Notes: generated by a model not told the origin, from the sequence alone. DNA of 64,000 nt from Pseudokineococcus marinus (GCF_037482405.1 NZ_JBBHZZ010000004.1:62001-126000), one strand, 5' to 3'. Shown: positions 41,246 through 50,239, counted from the first letter of the stretch. Program-made: numbers and translations.

Positions 41246-42067
41246 ATGCCAGCCGAGTGGGCGCTCCGCGCCGAGGACGTCGAGGTGCGCTTCGGCGACG
41301 CGACCGCGGTCGACGGGGTGAGCGCCTCCCTCGAGCGGGGCCGCGTGACCGCGCTCGTGGGGCCCAACGGGTCGGGCAAGTCGACGCTCCTGCGGGCGAT
41401 GTCGCGCCTCGTCGTGCCGCGGGCGGGCGCGGTGGCCCTGCCGGACGTGCCCGACGTCGCCGTCCTCCGCGGCCGTGACCTCGCCCGCCGCGTCGGCCTG
41501 CTCGCGCAGCAGCGGCCGACGCCCGCGGGCGTCACCGTGCGGGACCTCGTCGGCTACGGCCGCCACCCGCACCGCCGCGGCTGGCGGGGCACCGACGCCG
41601 GCGGCGCGACCGCCGTCGCGCGGGCGCTGTCGCTCACCGGCCTCGAGGAGCTGGCGGAGCAGGCCCTCGAGACCCTCTCGGGCGGCCAGCTGCAGCGCGC
41701 CTGGCTCGCCTCCGCGCTCGCGCAGGAGACGGACGTGCTCCTGCTCGACGAGCCCATCAACCACCTCGACCTGCGCTACCAGGTGGAGGTGCTCGACCTC
41801 GTCCGCTCCCTGGCGGACGAGCACGGCGTCGCGGTGGGGGTCGTGCTGCACGACCTCGACCACGCCGCCGAGGTCGCCGACCGCGTCGTCGTCCTCTCCC
41901 GCGGGCGCGTCGTCGCCGACGGGACGCCGGAGGAGGCCCTCACCGAGGACGTCCTCTCGGCGGTCTACGAGATCGACGTCCGCGTCGGCCGCGACCCCGT
42001 CGACGGAGCCCTGCGGGTGCGCACGCGCCCCGTCCGGGGCTGCGCCCGACGCCCCGCCCTCGTCTGA
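41246..42067 (+). CDS. Siderophore ABC importer, ATP-binding protein (FecE/FepC type)
   Basis: 273 aa. Walker A GPNGSGKST (39-47), Q-loop GLLAQQRPTP, a YGRHPHRR segment typical of iron-siderophore ATPases (YGRYPH), signature LSGGQLQRAWLASALAQ, Walker B VLLLDEPINHLDLRYQ and the switch His in VVLHDLDHAAEVADRV. It powers uptake of Fe(III)-siderophores with the lipoprotein and permease that follow. The start ATG is set by the TAGCCT hexamer inside an iron box. First gene of a three-gene operon; 101 bp to the next gene. Confidence 0.95.
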   Translation: MPAEWALRAEDVEVRFGDATAVDGVSASLERGRVTALVGPNGSGKSTLLRAMSRLVVPRAGAVALPDVPDVAVLRGRDLARRVGLLAQQRPTPAGVTVRDLVGYGRHPHRRGWRGTDAGGATAVARALSLTGLEELAEQALETLSGGQLQRAWLASALAQETDVLLLDEPINHLDLRYQVEVLDLVRSLADEHGVAVGVVLHDLDHAAEVADRVVVLSRGRVVADGTPEEALTEDVLSAVYEIDVRVGRDPVDGALRVRTRPVRGCARRPALV

Positions 42068-42168
42068 GGGCGACCCGCACACCCCTCCCCCGGGCCGGCC
42101 CCTGCCGACGGCAGCCGGCCGCCTCCCCGATCGCGACCACGGTCGCCGACCCAGAGATCCGGTGCCCC

Positions 42169-43209
42169 ATGCCCTCCTCCCCCTCCTCCGGCGCGCCCCG
42201 CGGCGTCCGCCCCGGCCGCACGGCCCTGCTGCCGGTCGCGGCCCTCGCCCTGCTGCCCGCCCTGGCTGCCTGCGGCACGACGAGCGACGCCGTCGACCCC
42301 GGCGCGTCCTCGACGGCCGGCGCCGTGACCGTGCAGGACGCCACGGGCGCCGACGTCGTGCTCGAGGACGGCCCGGCCACCCGGGTCGTCGCGCTCGAGT
42401 GGGCCCAGGCCGAGATGCTCTCGAGCCTCGGCACCGAGCTCGTCGGCCTCTCCGACGTCGAGGGCTACGAGAGCTGGGTCGGCGGCGCCGTGCCGCTCGC
42501 GTCCGAGCCCACCGACGTGGGCCTGCGCACCGAGCCCAGCGTCGAGCAGATCGCCGACCTCGAGCCGGACCTCATCGTCGGCGTCACCGAGTCCGTGCCG
42601 GACGCGGTGCGCGAGCAGATGGAGCAGGTCGCACCCGTCCTGCTCCAGGCCGGCGCCGACGCCTCCGACCCCCTCGGCTCGGCCACGGCGGACCTGCGGA
42701 CCCTGGCGACGGCGGTCGGCGCCGAGGACGCGGCGGACGAGGTCGTGGCCTCCATGGAGACCACGCTCGAGGAGAACGCCCAGGTCCTCGCCGACGCCGG
42801 GCTCGCGGGGACGCCCGTCACCTTCACCTCCCCCTACGCCGAGGGCGCCAACGTCACCGTGCGCATGCACGGCCCCGGCTCGGCCCCCCAGGCGGTGCTC
42901 ACCGCGATGGGCCTCGAGCCGGCGTGGACCGAGGCCGGCGACGAGGCCTACGCCATCTCGAGCACCGACGTCGAGGGCCTCACCGCCCTGCCCGCGGGCA
43001 CCTGGTTCACCTGGTGGGCCAACGGGGCGAGCGAGGACCCGGTGGAGACGTCGCTGTCCTCCAACGCCGTCTGGCAGAGCCTGCCGTTCGTCCAGGAGGG
43101 TCGCGTCGCCGGCGTCGCCGACGGCGTGTGGGTCTACGGCGGTCCCGCCTCCCTCGCCGCCTTCAGCGACGAGATGACCGAGCTCCTCACCTCCGCCCAG
43201 GCGGGCTGA
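42169..43209 (+). CDS. Siderophore-binding lipoprotein of the ABC importer
   Basis: 346 aa, periplasmic-binding-protein class III (FhuD/FecB type). Lipobox LAALAAC with Cys35, then a short Thr/Ser linker and TVQDATGADVVLEDGPATRV, the usual first block of the family. PSVEQIADLEPDLIVGVTES and AVWQSLPFVQEGRVAGV are further signatures. It captures the ferric siderophore outside the membrane. No siderophore biosynthesis genes are in the window, so the ligand may be made elsewhere or taken from neighbours. Confidence 0.94.
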   Translation: MPSSPSSGAPRGVRPGRTALLPVAALALLPALAACGTTSDAVDPGASSTAGAVTVQDATGADVVLEDGPATRVVALEWAQAEMLSSLGTELVGLSDVEGYESWVGGAVPLASEPTDVGLRTEPSVEQIADLEPDLIVGVTESVPDAVREQMEQVAPVLLQAGADASDPLGSATADLRTLATAVGAEDAADEVVASMETTLEENAQVLADAGLAGTPVTFTSPYAEGANVTVRMHGPGSAPQAVLTAMGLEPAWTEAGDEAYAISSTDVEGLTALPAGTWFTWWANGASEDPVETSLSSNAVWQSLPFVQEGRVAGVADGVWVYGGPASLAAFSDEMTELLTSAQAG

Positions 43210-43216
43210 GGCCGCC

Positions 43217-45349
43217 GTGGGGGCCCCGACGGCGACGGACGGCGGCGCACGACGGCCGTCGTCGTCGGGCGCGCCCGTCCCGCCGGCGCCGGGCGACGGC
43301 GCGGTGGCTCCGCCGCGGCCGCCGGGCTCGCGCCGCGGCGCCCTGCTCGTCGCGCTCGCCGTCGGGGCGTGGCTCGTCGTCGCCGTCGCGGCGCACCTGG
43401 CGCAGGGGACGGCGGAGGTCGACGTCGCCACGCTGCTCGCCGCCGCCACGGGCCAGGACCTGCCCCAGGCCTCCGCCGTCCTCCTCGAGTCGCGGCTCCC
43501 GCGGCTGGCGGCCGCGCTCGTCGTCGGCGGGGCCCTCGGCCTGTCCGGGGCTGCCATGCAGTCGGTCTCGCGCAACCCGCTCGCCTCGCCCGACACCACC
43601 GGCGTCGCCGCGGGCGCGCACCTCGCCATGACGGCGGCGGCCGCGCTCGGCCTCGGCGGCGGCCCCCTCGCGGGCCTCGCCACCGCCTCCGCCGGGGGCC
43701 TGGCGGCCGCCGCGCTCGTCATCGGCCTGTCGGGCGGCGCCCTGTCGCCCGTGCGGCTCGTCCTGGCCGGCTCCGTGCTGGCCCTCGGCCTGGCCGCGGT
43801 CACCTCCGCGGTCCTCCTGCTCTTCCCGTGGGAGACGCAGGGCCTCTACGCCTGGGGCGCGGGCTCCCTCTCCCAGAACGGGATGGGCGCGATCACCGCG
43901 GTGGCACCGGTCCTCGCCGTCGCGACGGCGCTGCTGCTCCTCCTCGGGCGCCGCCTCGACCTCCTCCAGCTGGGCGAGGACCAGGCCTCCGCGCTCGGCG
44001 TCCCCGTCGGGAGCACCCGGCGCGCGACCGTGGTCCTCGCGGTCGTCCTCGCCGCCTGCGCCGTGACCGTGGCGGGCCCGGTCGGGTTCGTGGGCCTGTG
44101 CGCCCCGGCGCTGCTGCGCCTGCTCGCCCGGCGCGTGCGCGTGCTGCGGCGCCAGCGCGTGCTCCTGGCGGCGAGCGGCGGCGCGGGCGTCGCCCTCGTG
44201 CTCAGCGCCGACGTCGTCCTGCGGGCCGCCTTCGGGCCGGTGTCGGGCGTCACGGTGCCCACCGGCGTGCTGACGAGCGTCATCGGCGCCGCCTTCCTGG
44301 TCCTGCTCGCGCAGCGGCTGCCGGGGGGCGGCGACGGCGAGAGCCTGGCCGGCCTGCGGGCCGGGACCCGCTGGGGCCGCGCGCACCCGGGCCTCGTGCT
44401 CGGCGCCGCGGGCGCGGTGCTCGTCGCCGTCGTCGTCGCGGGCGTCCTGCTCGGCGACAGCCTCGTGCTCCTCGGCGACGTCGCGAACTGGCTGCGCGGC
44501 GTCGCCGCCCCTCGGGTCGAGGTCATCCTCGGCTCGCGCGTCCCCCGCGTCGGGGCGGCCCTGCTGGCCGGCGCCTGCCTCGCCCTCGCCGGCGCGGCGG
44601 TGCAGGCGGTCACGCGCAACCCCCTGGCGGACCCGGGGATCCTCGGCGTCTCGGCGAGCGCCGGCCTCGGGGCCGTCGCCGTCATCACCCTGGTGCCGCT
44701 GCGCAGCGACGGCCTCGTCCTCGCCGGCGCGGGCGTCGGCGCGGCCCTCGCCGCCGTCGTCCTCCTCGTCGCGGGCCGCGGCGGCCAGCTGCGGACCGTG
44801 CTCGCCGGCATCGGCACCGCCGCCGCCGCGGCGGCGCTGACGACGCTGCTCATCCTGCGGACGGACCCGTGGAGCCAGACCACGGCGATCACCTGGCTGG
44901 GCGGGTCGACCTACGGCGCCACCGTCGGCCAGCTCGTCCCCATGGCGCTCGCGCTCGCGGGCGGCGCCGTCGTCTGGGCGCGCACGCACCGCGACCTCGA
45001 CCTGCTCCAGCTCGACGACACGACGCCGCACGTCCTCGGCGTCGACCTGCCGCGCGCCCGGCTCCTCCACGTCGGGACGGCCGTGGTGCTCACCGCGGCG
45101 GCGACGGCGGGCGTCGGCGTCATCGCCTTCGTCGGCCTGGTGGCGCCGCACGCGGCGCGCCTGCTCGTGGGCAAGCGGCACGACGTGCTCGTGCCGCTGG
45201 CCGTCCTGCTCGGCGCGGCGCTGGTCGCCGTCGGCGACCTCGTCGGCCGCACGGCCCTCGCCCCGGCGCAGCTGCCCGCGGGACTCGTCGTGTCGCTCGT
45301 CGGCACGCCGTACTTCCTCTGGCTGCTGCGGCGGATGCGCGCGGCCTGA
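43217..45349 (+). CDS. Fused double FecCD permease of the siderophore importer
   Basis: 710 aa, twice the usual length: two FecCD permease domains in one chain, as in FhuB. Each half carries the family block: LSGAAMQSVSRNPLASPDTT in the first and LAGAAVQAVTRNPLADPGIL in the second, and each has the GxVGFVGLxAPH coupling loop (GPVGFVGLCAPALLRLL, and VGVIAFVGLVAPHAARLL). About 20 helices in total. It should form the complete membrane channel without a partner. GTG start at 43217, only seven bases after the lipoprotein stop. Confidence 0.95.
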   Translation: MGAPTATDGGARRPSSSGAPVPPAPGDGAVAPPRPPGSRRGALLVALAVGAWLVVAVAAHLAQGTAEVDVATLLAAATGQDLPQASAVLLESRLPRLAAALVVGGALGLSGAAMQSVSRNPLASPDTTGVAAGAHLAMTAAAALGLGGGPLAGLATASAGGLAAAALVIGLSGGALSPVRLVLAGSVLALGLAAVTSAVLLLFPWETQGLYAWGAGSLSQNGMGAITAVAPVLAVATALLLLLGRRLDLLQLGEDQASALGVPVGSTRRATVVLAVVLAACAVTVAGPVGFVGLCAPALLRLLARRVRVLRRQRVLLAASGGAGVALVLSADVVLRAAFGPVSGVTVPTGVLTSVIGAAFLVLLAQRLPGGGDGESLAGLRAGTRWGRAHPGLVLGAAGAVLVAVVVAGVLLGDSLVLLGDVANWLRGVAAPRVEVILGSRVPRVGAALLAGACLALAGAAVQAVTRNPLADPGILGVSASAGLGAVAVITLVPLRSDGLVLAGAGVGAALAAVVLLVAGRGGQLRTVLAGIGTAAAAAALTTLLILRTDPWSQTTAITWLGGSTYGATVGQLVPMALALAGGAVVWARTHRDLDLLQLDDTTPHVLGVDLPRARLLHVGTAVVLTAAATAGVGVIAFVGLVAPHAARLLVGKRHDVLVPLAVLLGAALVAVGDLVGRTALAPAQLPAGLVVSLVGTPYFLWLLRRMRAA

Positions 45350-45359
45350 CGCCACGGGC

Positions 45360-45411
45360 GCAGCGGTGGGGCCACGGCGCCCTCAGGCGCGCCGTCGCTC
45401 CACCGCTGGCC
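45360..45411. terminator. Bidirectional terminator, copy of the 9519 element
   Basis: CAGCGGTGG (45361-45369) pairs with CCACCGCTG (45400-45408) between convergent ends at 45349 and 45430. The 52 bases match 9519-9570 at 41 positions, and both are followed by TCCGACGCCGG just before the stop of the minus-strand gene. Confidence 0.72.
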
Positions 45412-45429
45412 CCTCCGACGCCGGCTGCG

Positions 45430-46434
45430 TCAGCGCCGGACGGTGCTCATGTCCGGGTAGCGGTCGCCCGCGCTCGCGCCGACGGGCAGCACGGCCTCGA
45501 GCCGGTCGAGCTCCTCGCGCGTCAGCTCGACGTCGACCGCGGCGACGTTCTCGGCGAGGTAGCTGCGGCGCTTGGTGCCCGGGATCGGGACGACGTCCGG
45601 CCCCTTCGCGAGGAGCCAGGCGAGGGCGACCTGGCCCGCCGTCGCGCCCTTCGCGTCCGCGAGCGCCCGCACCTCGTCGACGAGCTGGAGGTTGCGCGTC
45701 ATGTTCTCGCCCTGGAAGCGCGGGTTGGCGCGGCGGAAGTCGTCCTCGGCCAGGTCGTCGGTGCTGCGGATCGCGCCGGAGAGGAAGCCGCGGCCGAGCG
45801 GGGAGTAGGGCACGAACCCGATGCCGAGCTCGCGCGTCGTCGCGAGGACGCCGTCCTCCTCGACGTCGCGGGTCCACAGCGACCACTCGGTCTGCAGCGC
45901 GGTCACGGGGTGGGTCGCGTGAGCTCGGCGGATGCTCGCGGGCGCCGCCTCGCTGATGCCGAGGTGGCGCACCTTGCCGGCCTGGACGAGCTCGGCCATG
46001 GCGCCCCACGTGTCCTCCACGGGCACGGAGGTGTCGACGCGGTGCTGGTAGTAGAGGTCGATGACGTCGACGCCGAGCCGTCGCAGGCTGGCGTCGCACG
46101 CGAACCGCACGTACTCCGGGCGCCCGTTCACGCGGAACCCGCCCTCGGGCAGGGCCTCGTTGCCGAACTTGGTGGCGAGGACCACCTCGTCGCGCCGCGA
46201 GGCGATGGCCCGGCCGACGAGCTCCTCGTTGGTGGAGGGGCCGTACATGTCGGCGGTGTCGAGGAGGGTGACGCCGGCGTCGAGGGCCGCGTGGATCGTC
46301 GCCGTCGACTCGTCCTCGTCGAGGGCGCCGTAGAAGGCGCTCATGCCCATGCAGCCGAGGCCGAGGGCGGAGACGGCCAGCTCGGTGCCGTTCGCGGCGC
46401 TGCCGAGCGTGCGGGTGGGGAGGGTGTCTGCCAT
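45430..46434 (-). CDS. Aldo/keto reductase
   Basis: 334 aa (beta/alpha)8 NADPH enzyme. The tetrad is complete: Asp59 and Tyr64 in LLDTADMYG, Lys89 in LATKFG and His131 in YYQHRVD. SALGLGCMGMS at the N-terminus and FVPYSPLGRGFLSG place it in the AKR13/YakC-like group, which reduces a range of aldehydes. VPIPGTKRRSYLAENVAA near the C-terminus binds the cofactor phosphate. Start ATG at 46434 behind GGGGG. It is followed upstream by a deaminase gene on the same strand. Confidence 0.94.
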   Translation of the reverse strand: MADTLPTRTLGSAANGTELAVSALGLGCMGMSAFYGALDEDESTATIHAALDAGVTLLDTADMYGPSTNEELVGRAIASRRDEVVLATKFGNEALPEGGFRVNGRPEYVRFACDASLRRLGVDVIDLYYQHRVDTSVPVEDTWGAMAELVQAGKVRHLGISEAAPASIRRAHATHPVTALQTEWSLWTRDVEEDGVLATTRELGIGFVPYSPLGRGFLSGAIRSTDDLAEDDFRRANPRFQGENMTRNLQLVDEVRALADAKGATAGQVALAWLLAKGPDVVPIPGTKRRSYLAENVAAVDVELTREELDRLEAVLPVGASAGDRYPDMSTVRR

Positions 46435-46488
46435 GCCCCCACACTGCGCCGCTGCGAGCGCGACGGCGCGGCGGGGGCGAGGCCCGCG

Positions 46489-46986
46489 TCAGTCGTCGGC
46501 GTGGGCCTCCCGGTACCGCCGGAACGGCGCCTGCGGGTCGTCGACGTCGCCCTGGCTCATCGGGAGCGCGCGGTCGGCCTCGGGCTTCGCGTACTCGTCG
46601 TAGAAGGTGTCGAGCGAGAAGTACCGCCCGCCGTCCTCGTAGTGCTCGCCCTCCTGCTCGCGGGTCGCCGCGTAGACGACCCGCTCGGGGGCCGCGTAGT
46701 AGAGGGCGCCGAGGCACATCGGGCACGGGGACGCGGTGACGAAGACGTCGCAGCCCGTCAGCTCCGTGCGCCCGGCGGCGGCCAGGGCCCGCAGCGCGGT
46801 GATCTCGGCGTGCGCCGTGACGTCGCCGCTCTGCGCCACCTGGTTGGTGCTCTCCTGCAGCACCTCACCGCTGGAGCGCTCGACGACGACGCAGGCGAAC
46901 GGCTTGCCGCCCTCGGCGACGTTGGCGAGCGCGAGGTCGACCGAGCGGGCGAGGTGGGCGGCGTCGGCGGCGGCAGTCGTGGTCAT
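46489..46986 (-). CDS. Nucleoside/guanine deaminase family protein
   Basis: 165 aa cytidine deaminase-like zinc enzyme. Zinc and catalytic residues are His59 and Glu61 in TAHAEITALR and Cys88/Cys91 in SPCPMCLGAL, all present. The length, and GDVTAHAEITALRAL in particular, fit the guanine deaminase (GuaD)-like branch rather than tRNA adenosine deaminases. The C-terminal EADRALPMSQGDVDDPQAPF also recalls that branch. It releases ammonia from a purine or pyrimidine base; the exact substrate is unproven. Start ATG at 46986. Confidence 0.88.
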   Translation of the reverse strand: MTTTAAADAAHLARSVDLALANVAEGGKPFACVVVERSSGEVLQESTNQVAQSGDVTAHAEITALRALAAAGRTELTGCDVFVTASPCPMCLGALYYAAPERVVYAATREQEGEHYEDGGRYFSLDTFYDEYAKPEADRALPMSQGDVDDPQAPFRRYREAHADD

Positions 46987-47022
46987 GCGCGGATCGTCAC
47001 CCCGCCGCCGACCGCACGCCCG

Positions 47023-48243
47023 TCAGACCTTCCCGCGCAGGATGCGGTGCCAGTAGAGGACCGGCAGCCCGTACCGGTCGAACAACCAGGTGAGGCGCCG
47101 CGGCCGGAAGCGGTGCAGCACCGGCAGGTGCCGCGGGCGCGGGCCGGAGCGGTCGCGCTCCACGAGCACGAGCCGGCGGTGGCTGGTCGTCACCGGCATG
47201 ACGGTGAAGCCGTCGTAGCGGTGGAGCCTCCTGCCCTTCGCCGCCGCCGTGAGGTTCTTCGCGAGGACGTTCACCTGCTTGCGCAGCCCGCCGCCCGACG
47301 AGCTGGTCCCGAGGGACGCCACGTCGCCGAGCGACCACACGTCGTCGGACACGGTCGAGCGCATCGTCCCCGGGTCGACGGACACCAGCCGGCCGGGCTC
47401 GTCGGTCGCGAGCCCCGCGTCGACGACCCACCGCGGCGCGCGGTAGTGCGGGACGACGTGCGCGTGCGCGAGGTCGTCCAGGTGCACCGGACCGGCGGGC
47501 GTCGTCAGCTCGACGGACCGCAGCACGGGGTCGACGCGCGCCACCCGCGCCCGGCGCAGCACGCGCACGCCGTACCGCGCGAACGCGCGCTCGAGCCGGG
47601 CGTCGGCCTTCGGCACGCCGGTGACGTGCTCCTCCGGCAGGGCCAGCACCACGTCCAGGTCGTCGAGGACGCCCGCCCGGCGCCACGCGTCGCAGGCCAT
47701 GAGCAGGGGCTTGAGCGCGGTGGCCGCGCAGGGCGCCGGCTCGGGCGGCACCGTGAAGAGCACCGTGCCCGAGCGCAGCGCGCGCAGCGCCGGCCAGACG
47801 AGCGGGACCGCGCTCGGCACGTACGTGGAGGTCGCCCACCCGGCCGTGTACGCCGACTGCAGGCCGGGGGTGTCGTCCCAGTCCTCCTGCGTGCCGGGGC
47901 AGACGACGAGCGTCGTGTAGCGCAGGCGGCGGCCGCGCCCGGTCGTCACGACCTTCGACACGTGGTCGACGGAGGCCACCGCGTCCCGCACCCAGCGGAC
48001 GCCGTCCGGGACGACACGGCCCATCGGCTTCTCGAGCGAGCGCATCGACGCCTCGCCCGCGCCCACGTAGTTGAGCAGCGGCCGGTAGCGGTGCACGGGC
48101 GAGGGCTCGACGAGGACGACGTCGCGCCACCCGTCCCGCCGCAGGCGGGCCGCCAGGGAGATCCCGGCGTTGCCGCCGCCGACCACGAGGACCTCGGCGT
48201 GCTCGGTGCGCGGCTCGGGCAGGACGGCGGTGGGGAGGTTCAC
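47023..48243 (-). CDS. Sulfide:quinone oxidoreductase-like flavoprotein
   Basis: 406 aa, two-dinucleotide-binding-domain flavoprotein. FAD motif VLVVGGGNAGISLAARLRR, second motif TTLVVCPGTQEDWDDTPGLQ (where SQR has GIQ.nW), and DDVWSLGDVASL for the FAD ribityl contact. PAPCAATALKPLLMACDAW corresponds to the SQR segment PCAGAPQK, keeping one Cys. GLRKQVNVLAKNLTA also matches. Whether both redox cysteines of SQR are present is unclear, so NDH-2-like activity is an alternative. I chose the GTG at 48243; the frame runs to 48279. Confidence 0.82.
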   Translation of the reverse strand: MNLPTAVLPEPRTEHAEVLVVGGGNAGISLAARLRRDGWRDVVLVEPSPVHRYRPLLNYVGAGEASMRSLEKPMGRVVPDGVRWVRDAVASVDHVSKVVTTGRGRRLRYTTLVVCPGTQEDWDDTPGLQSAYTAGWATSTYVPSAVPLVWPALRALRSGTVLFTVPPEPAPCAATALKPLLMACDAWRRAGVLDDLDVVLALPEEHVTGVPKADARLERAFARYGVRVLRRARVARVDPVLRSVELTTPAGPVHLDDLAHAHVVPHYRAPRWVVDAGLATDEPGRLVSVDPGTMRSTVSDDVWSLGDVASLGTSSSGGGLRKQVNVLAKNLTAAAKGRRLHRYDGFTVMPVTTSHRRLVLVERDRSGPRPRHLPVLHRFRPRRLTWLFDRYGLPVLYWHRILRGKV

Positions 48244-48368
48244 CTCACGACCATGGGCGCCACCGCCCGCCCCTGCCACTCGCGCCGTCGACGGCCCGGC
48301 ACGCCCACCCCGGGCAGCCGCTCCGCGGGCGGACCTCCCGAGGCGCCGGACGCGAGACGACCGCCGCC

Positions 48369-48450
48369 GGGGAGGACGAGCTCGTCACCTGAGCACTCGG
48401 CGCACCGCTGACCTGCGACGACGCTCCGTCACCGCGACCTCGTCCTCCCC
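48369..48450 (-). terminator. Possible long-loop hairpin after SDR gene
   Basis: GGGGAGGACGAG (48369-48380) and CTCGTCCTCCCC (48439-48450) are 12-bp perfect arms around a 58-nt loop. The right arm belongs to the dispersed repeat at 48405. It follows the SDR stop (48474) on the minus strand. Confidence 0.4.
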
Positions 48451-48458
48451 GTCCGCGG
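48405..48458 (+). repeat. Dispersed intergenic repeat, copy 2
   Basis: CCGCTGACCTGCGACGACGC (48405-48424), 16 variable bases, CGTCCTCCCC (48441-48450), GTCCGCGG. It matches 33956-34009 (opposite strand) at 37 of 38 positions in the conserved blocks. Confidence 0.7.
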
Positions 48459-48473
48459 GTGGTGGCGGCTTCC

Positions 48474-49172
48474 TCACCAGCCCAGCGGGCCGTGCCGGTC
48501 CGTGTAGGTGCCGGTGGGACCGTCGGCCCCGATCGTCGCCATGCGCACGATCGCCTCGGCGCCCTCCTCGACGGTCTGCGGACCGCTGTGGCCGTTGAGC
48601 TCCGTGGCGGTGTACCCCGGGTCGACGCAGTTGACCCGCAGCTCGGGCAGGGCGGCGGCCCACTGGCTCGTCAGCATGTTGAGCGCCGCCTTGGACGACG
48701 TGTACGCGGGTGCCTGGAAGGAGCTCTCGACGCGCCCCGGCTCGGACGTGACGGCGTGGGAGCCGAGGCCGCTCGAGACGTTGACGACGACGCCGGCCGG
48801 CGAGCGGCGCAGCAGCGGCAGGAAGGCGTGCAGCACACGGACCGGTCCGAGGACGTTGACGGCGAAGACCTCCTCCACGTCCGCGGCCGTGACGTCGGGC
48901 GTCGGGGCGGAGGTGCCGGAGACGCCGGCGTTGTTGACGAGGACGTCGAGGGAGCCGCCGGTCGCGGCGGCGACGTGCTCGGCGGCCGCGGCGGCGCTCG
49001 CGTCGTCGGTCACGTCGAGCTGGACGAAGCGGGCGCCGAGGGCGTCGGCGGCCTCCCGGCCCCGCCCCTCGTCGCGGGCCGCGACCCAGACGTCGTGGCC
49101 GAGGTCGCGCAGCTGGCGGGCGGACTCGCGGCCCAGGCCCTTGTTGGCCCCGGTGATGAGGATGGTGGACAT
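48474..49172 (-). CDS. SDR family oxidoreductase
   Basis: 232 aa. TGANKGLGRE (residues 7-16) is the cofactor motif of the carbonyl-reductase-like branch, followed by DVLVNNAGVSG, VNVSSGLGSH and the catalytic Y-x3-K in APAYTSSKAALNML. A C-terminal RVNCVDPGYTATELNGHSG segment also fits that branch. It is divergent from an MmyB-type regulator (start 49306), a recurrent actinobacterial pairing in which the regulator controls the SDR. Start ATG at 49172. Confidence 0.92.
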   Translation of the reverse strand: MSTILITGANKGLGRESARQLRDLGHDVWVAARDEGRGREAADALGARFVQLDVTDDASAAAAAEHVAAATGGSLDVLVNNAGVSGTSAPTPDVTAADVEEVFAVNVLGPVRVLHAFLPLLRRSPAGVVVNVSSGLGSHAVTSEPGRVESSFQAPAYTSSKAALNMLTSQWAAALPELRVNCVDPGYTATELNGHSGPQTVEEGAEAIVRMATIGADGPTGTYTDRHGPLGW

Positions 49173-49305
49173 GGCGACCACGCTGCGCCCGGTGCGGACG
49201 GCGCACAACGGGTCGGTCGGAGGTACCACCGCCGGTCCCACCCTCGCCGCCCGTCCGGCACCGACCCGCCCGCCCCCGGCCCGGGGCGGTGGCAGCATCA
49301 CGGGC

Positions 49306-50133
49306 GTGCACGAGGACCTGGCCGCCTGCCTGCGGGCGTGGCGCTCCCGCCTCGACCCCGAGGACGTGGGCCTGCCCCGCAGCGGCTCGCGCCGGGCGCC
49401 GGGCCTGCGCCGCGAGGAGGTCGCGGCCCGGGCTGGCATCTCGGTGAACTACCTGGTGCGCCTCGAGCAGGGGCGGGCGCAGGCCCCGTCGGCCTCCGTC
49501 GTCGCGGCGCTCGCGCGGGCCCTGCGCCTCCCGGGCGACGAGGCCGAGCACCTGCACCTGCTGGCCGGGCTCGCCGCGCCGCTGGGACGCACGGCGAACC
49601 GGACGATGTCGCCGTCCCTGCGGCGCCTCGTGGAGCGCTTCGACGACGTGCCGCTCATCGTCGTCGACGTCGCCTGGGACGTCGTCGCCGCCAACGAGAT
49701 GGCCACCGCCTTCCTCTCCGAGGACGACCCCGTGGGTCAGAACGCCGCCTGCCGGCAGTTCCTCGGCGCCCCGTGGGGCGAGCGGGCGCCCGCGGACGAC
49801 GCCGCGTTCGAGCGCGACCTCGTCGGCGAGCTGCACCGCCAGCGCGTCCGGCACCCCGGCGACGAGCGCTTGCGCGCCGTCGTCGCGCAGCTGCGGACCG
49901 GGTCACCCCGCTTCGCGGCGCTGTGGGAGCAGCGGCCGGCGGGCGTCCACACGGTCTCGCGCAAGACCTTCGCGCACCCGGACGTGGGGCGGGTGACGGT
50001 GGACTGCGACGTCCTCGAGGCCCGCGGCACCGACCTGCGGGTCGTCGTGTGGACCGCGGCGCCCGGCACCCCCGACGGTGACGCCATGGCCCGGCTGCGC
50101 CCGGCGCGGCAGCGGGCCGTCGCGACGCCCTGA
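49306..50133 (+). CDS. MmyB-type XRE transcriptional regulator
   Basis: 275 aa. N-terminal Cro/C1 HTH with the family lead RAPGLRREEVAARAGISVNY and LVRLEQGRAQAPSASVV. The C-terminal MmyB-like ligand domain contains VDVAWDVVAANEMATAFLS and the closing HPDVGRVTVDCDVLEARGTD block. Members bind a hydrophobic ligand and control a neighbouring oxidoreductase, here most likely the divergent SDR gene. GTG start at 49306; CAGCAT seven bases before it may be a -10. Confidence 0.93.
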   Translation: MHEDLAACLRAWRSRLDPEDVGLPRSGSRRAPGLRREEVAARAGISVNYLVRLEQGRAQAPSASVVAALARALRLPGDEAEHLHLLAGLAAPLGRTANRTMSPSLRRLVERFDDVPLIVVDVAWDVVAANEMATAFLSEDDPVGQNAACRQFLGAPWGERAPADDAAFERDLVGELHRQRVRHPGDERLRAVVAQLRTGSPRFAALWEQRPAGVHTVSRKTFAHPDVGRVTVDCDVLEARGTDLRVVVWTAAPGTPDGDAMARLRPARQRAVATP

Positions 50134-50239
50134 GGGCCCGGAGCGCTGCCGCATCCGTGGACCGGTGGGACGAGAGGACCGCGGGACCGCGCGGGTAGCC
50201 TCCTGCGGTGCCGTCGTCAGCCGCTCGAGGGAGCCACGC

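Noticed and set aside
41246..45349. A siderophore biosynthesis cluster
   Set aside because: Only the importer genes are present, with no NRPS, IucA/IucC or monooxygenase genes beside it.
47023..48243. A confident sulfide:quinone oxidoreductase call
   Set aside because: Only one of the redox cysteines could be placed with confidence, so it stays SQR-like.
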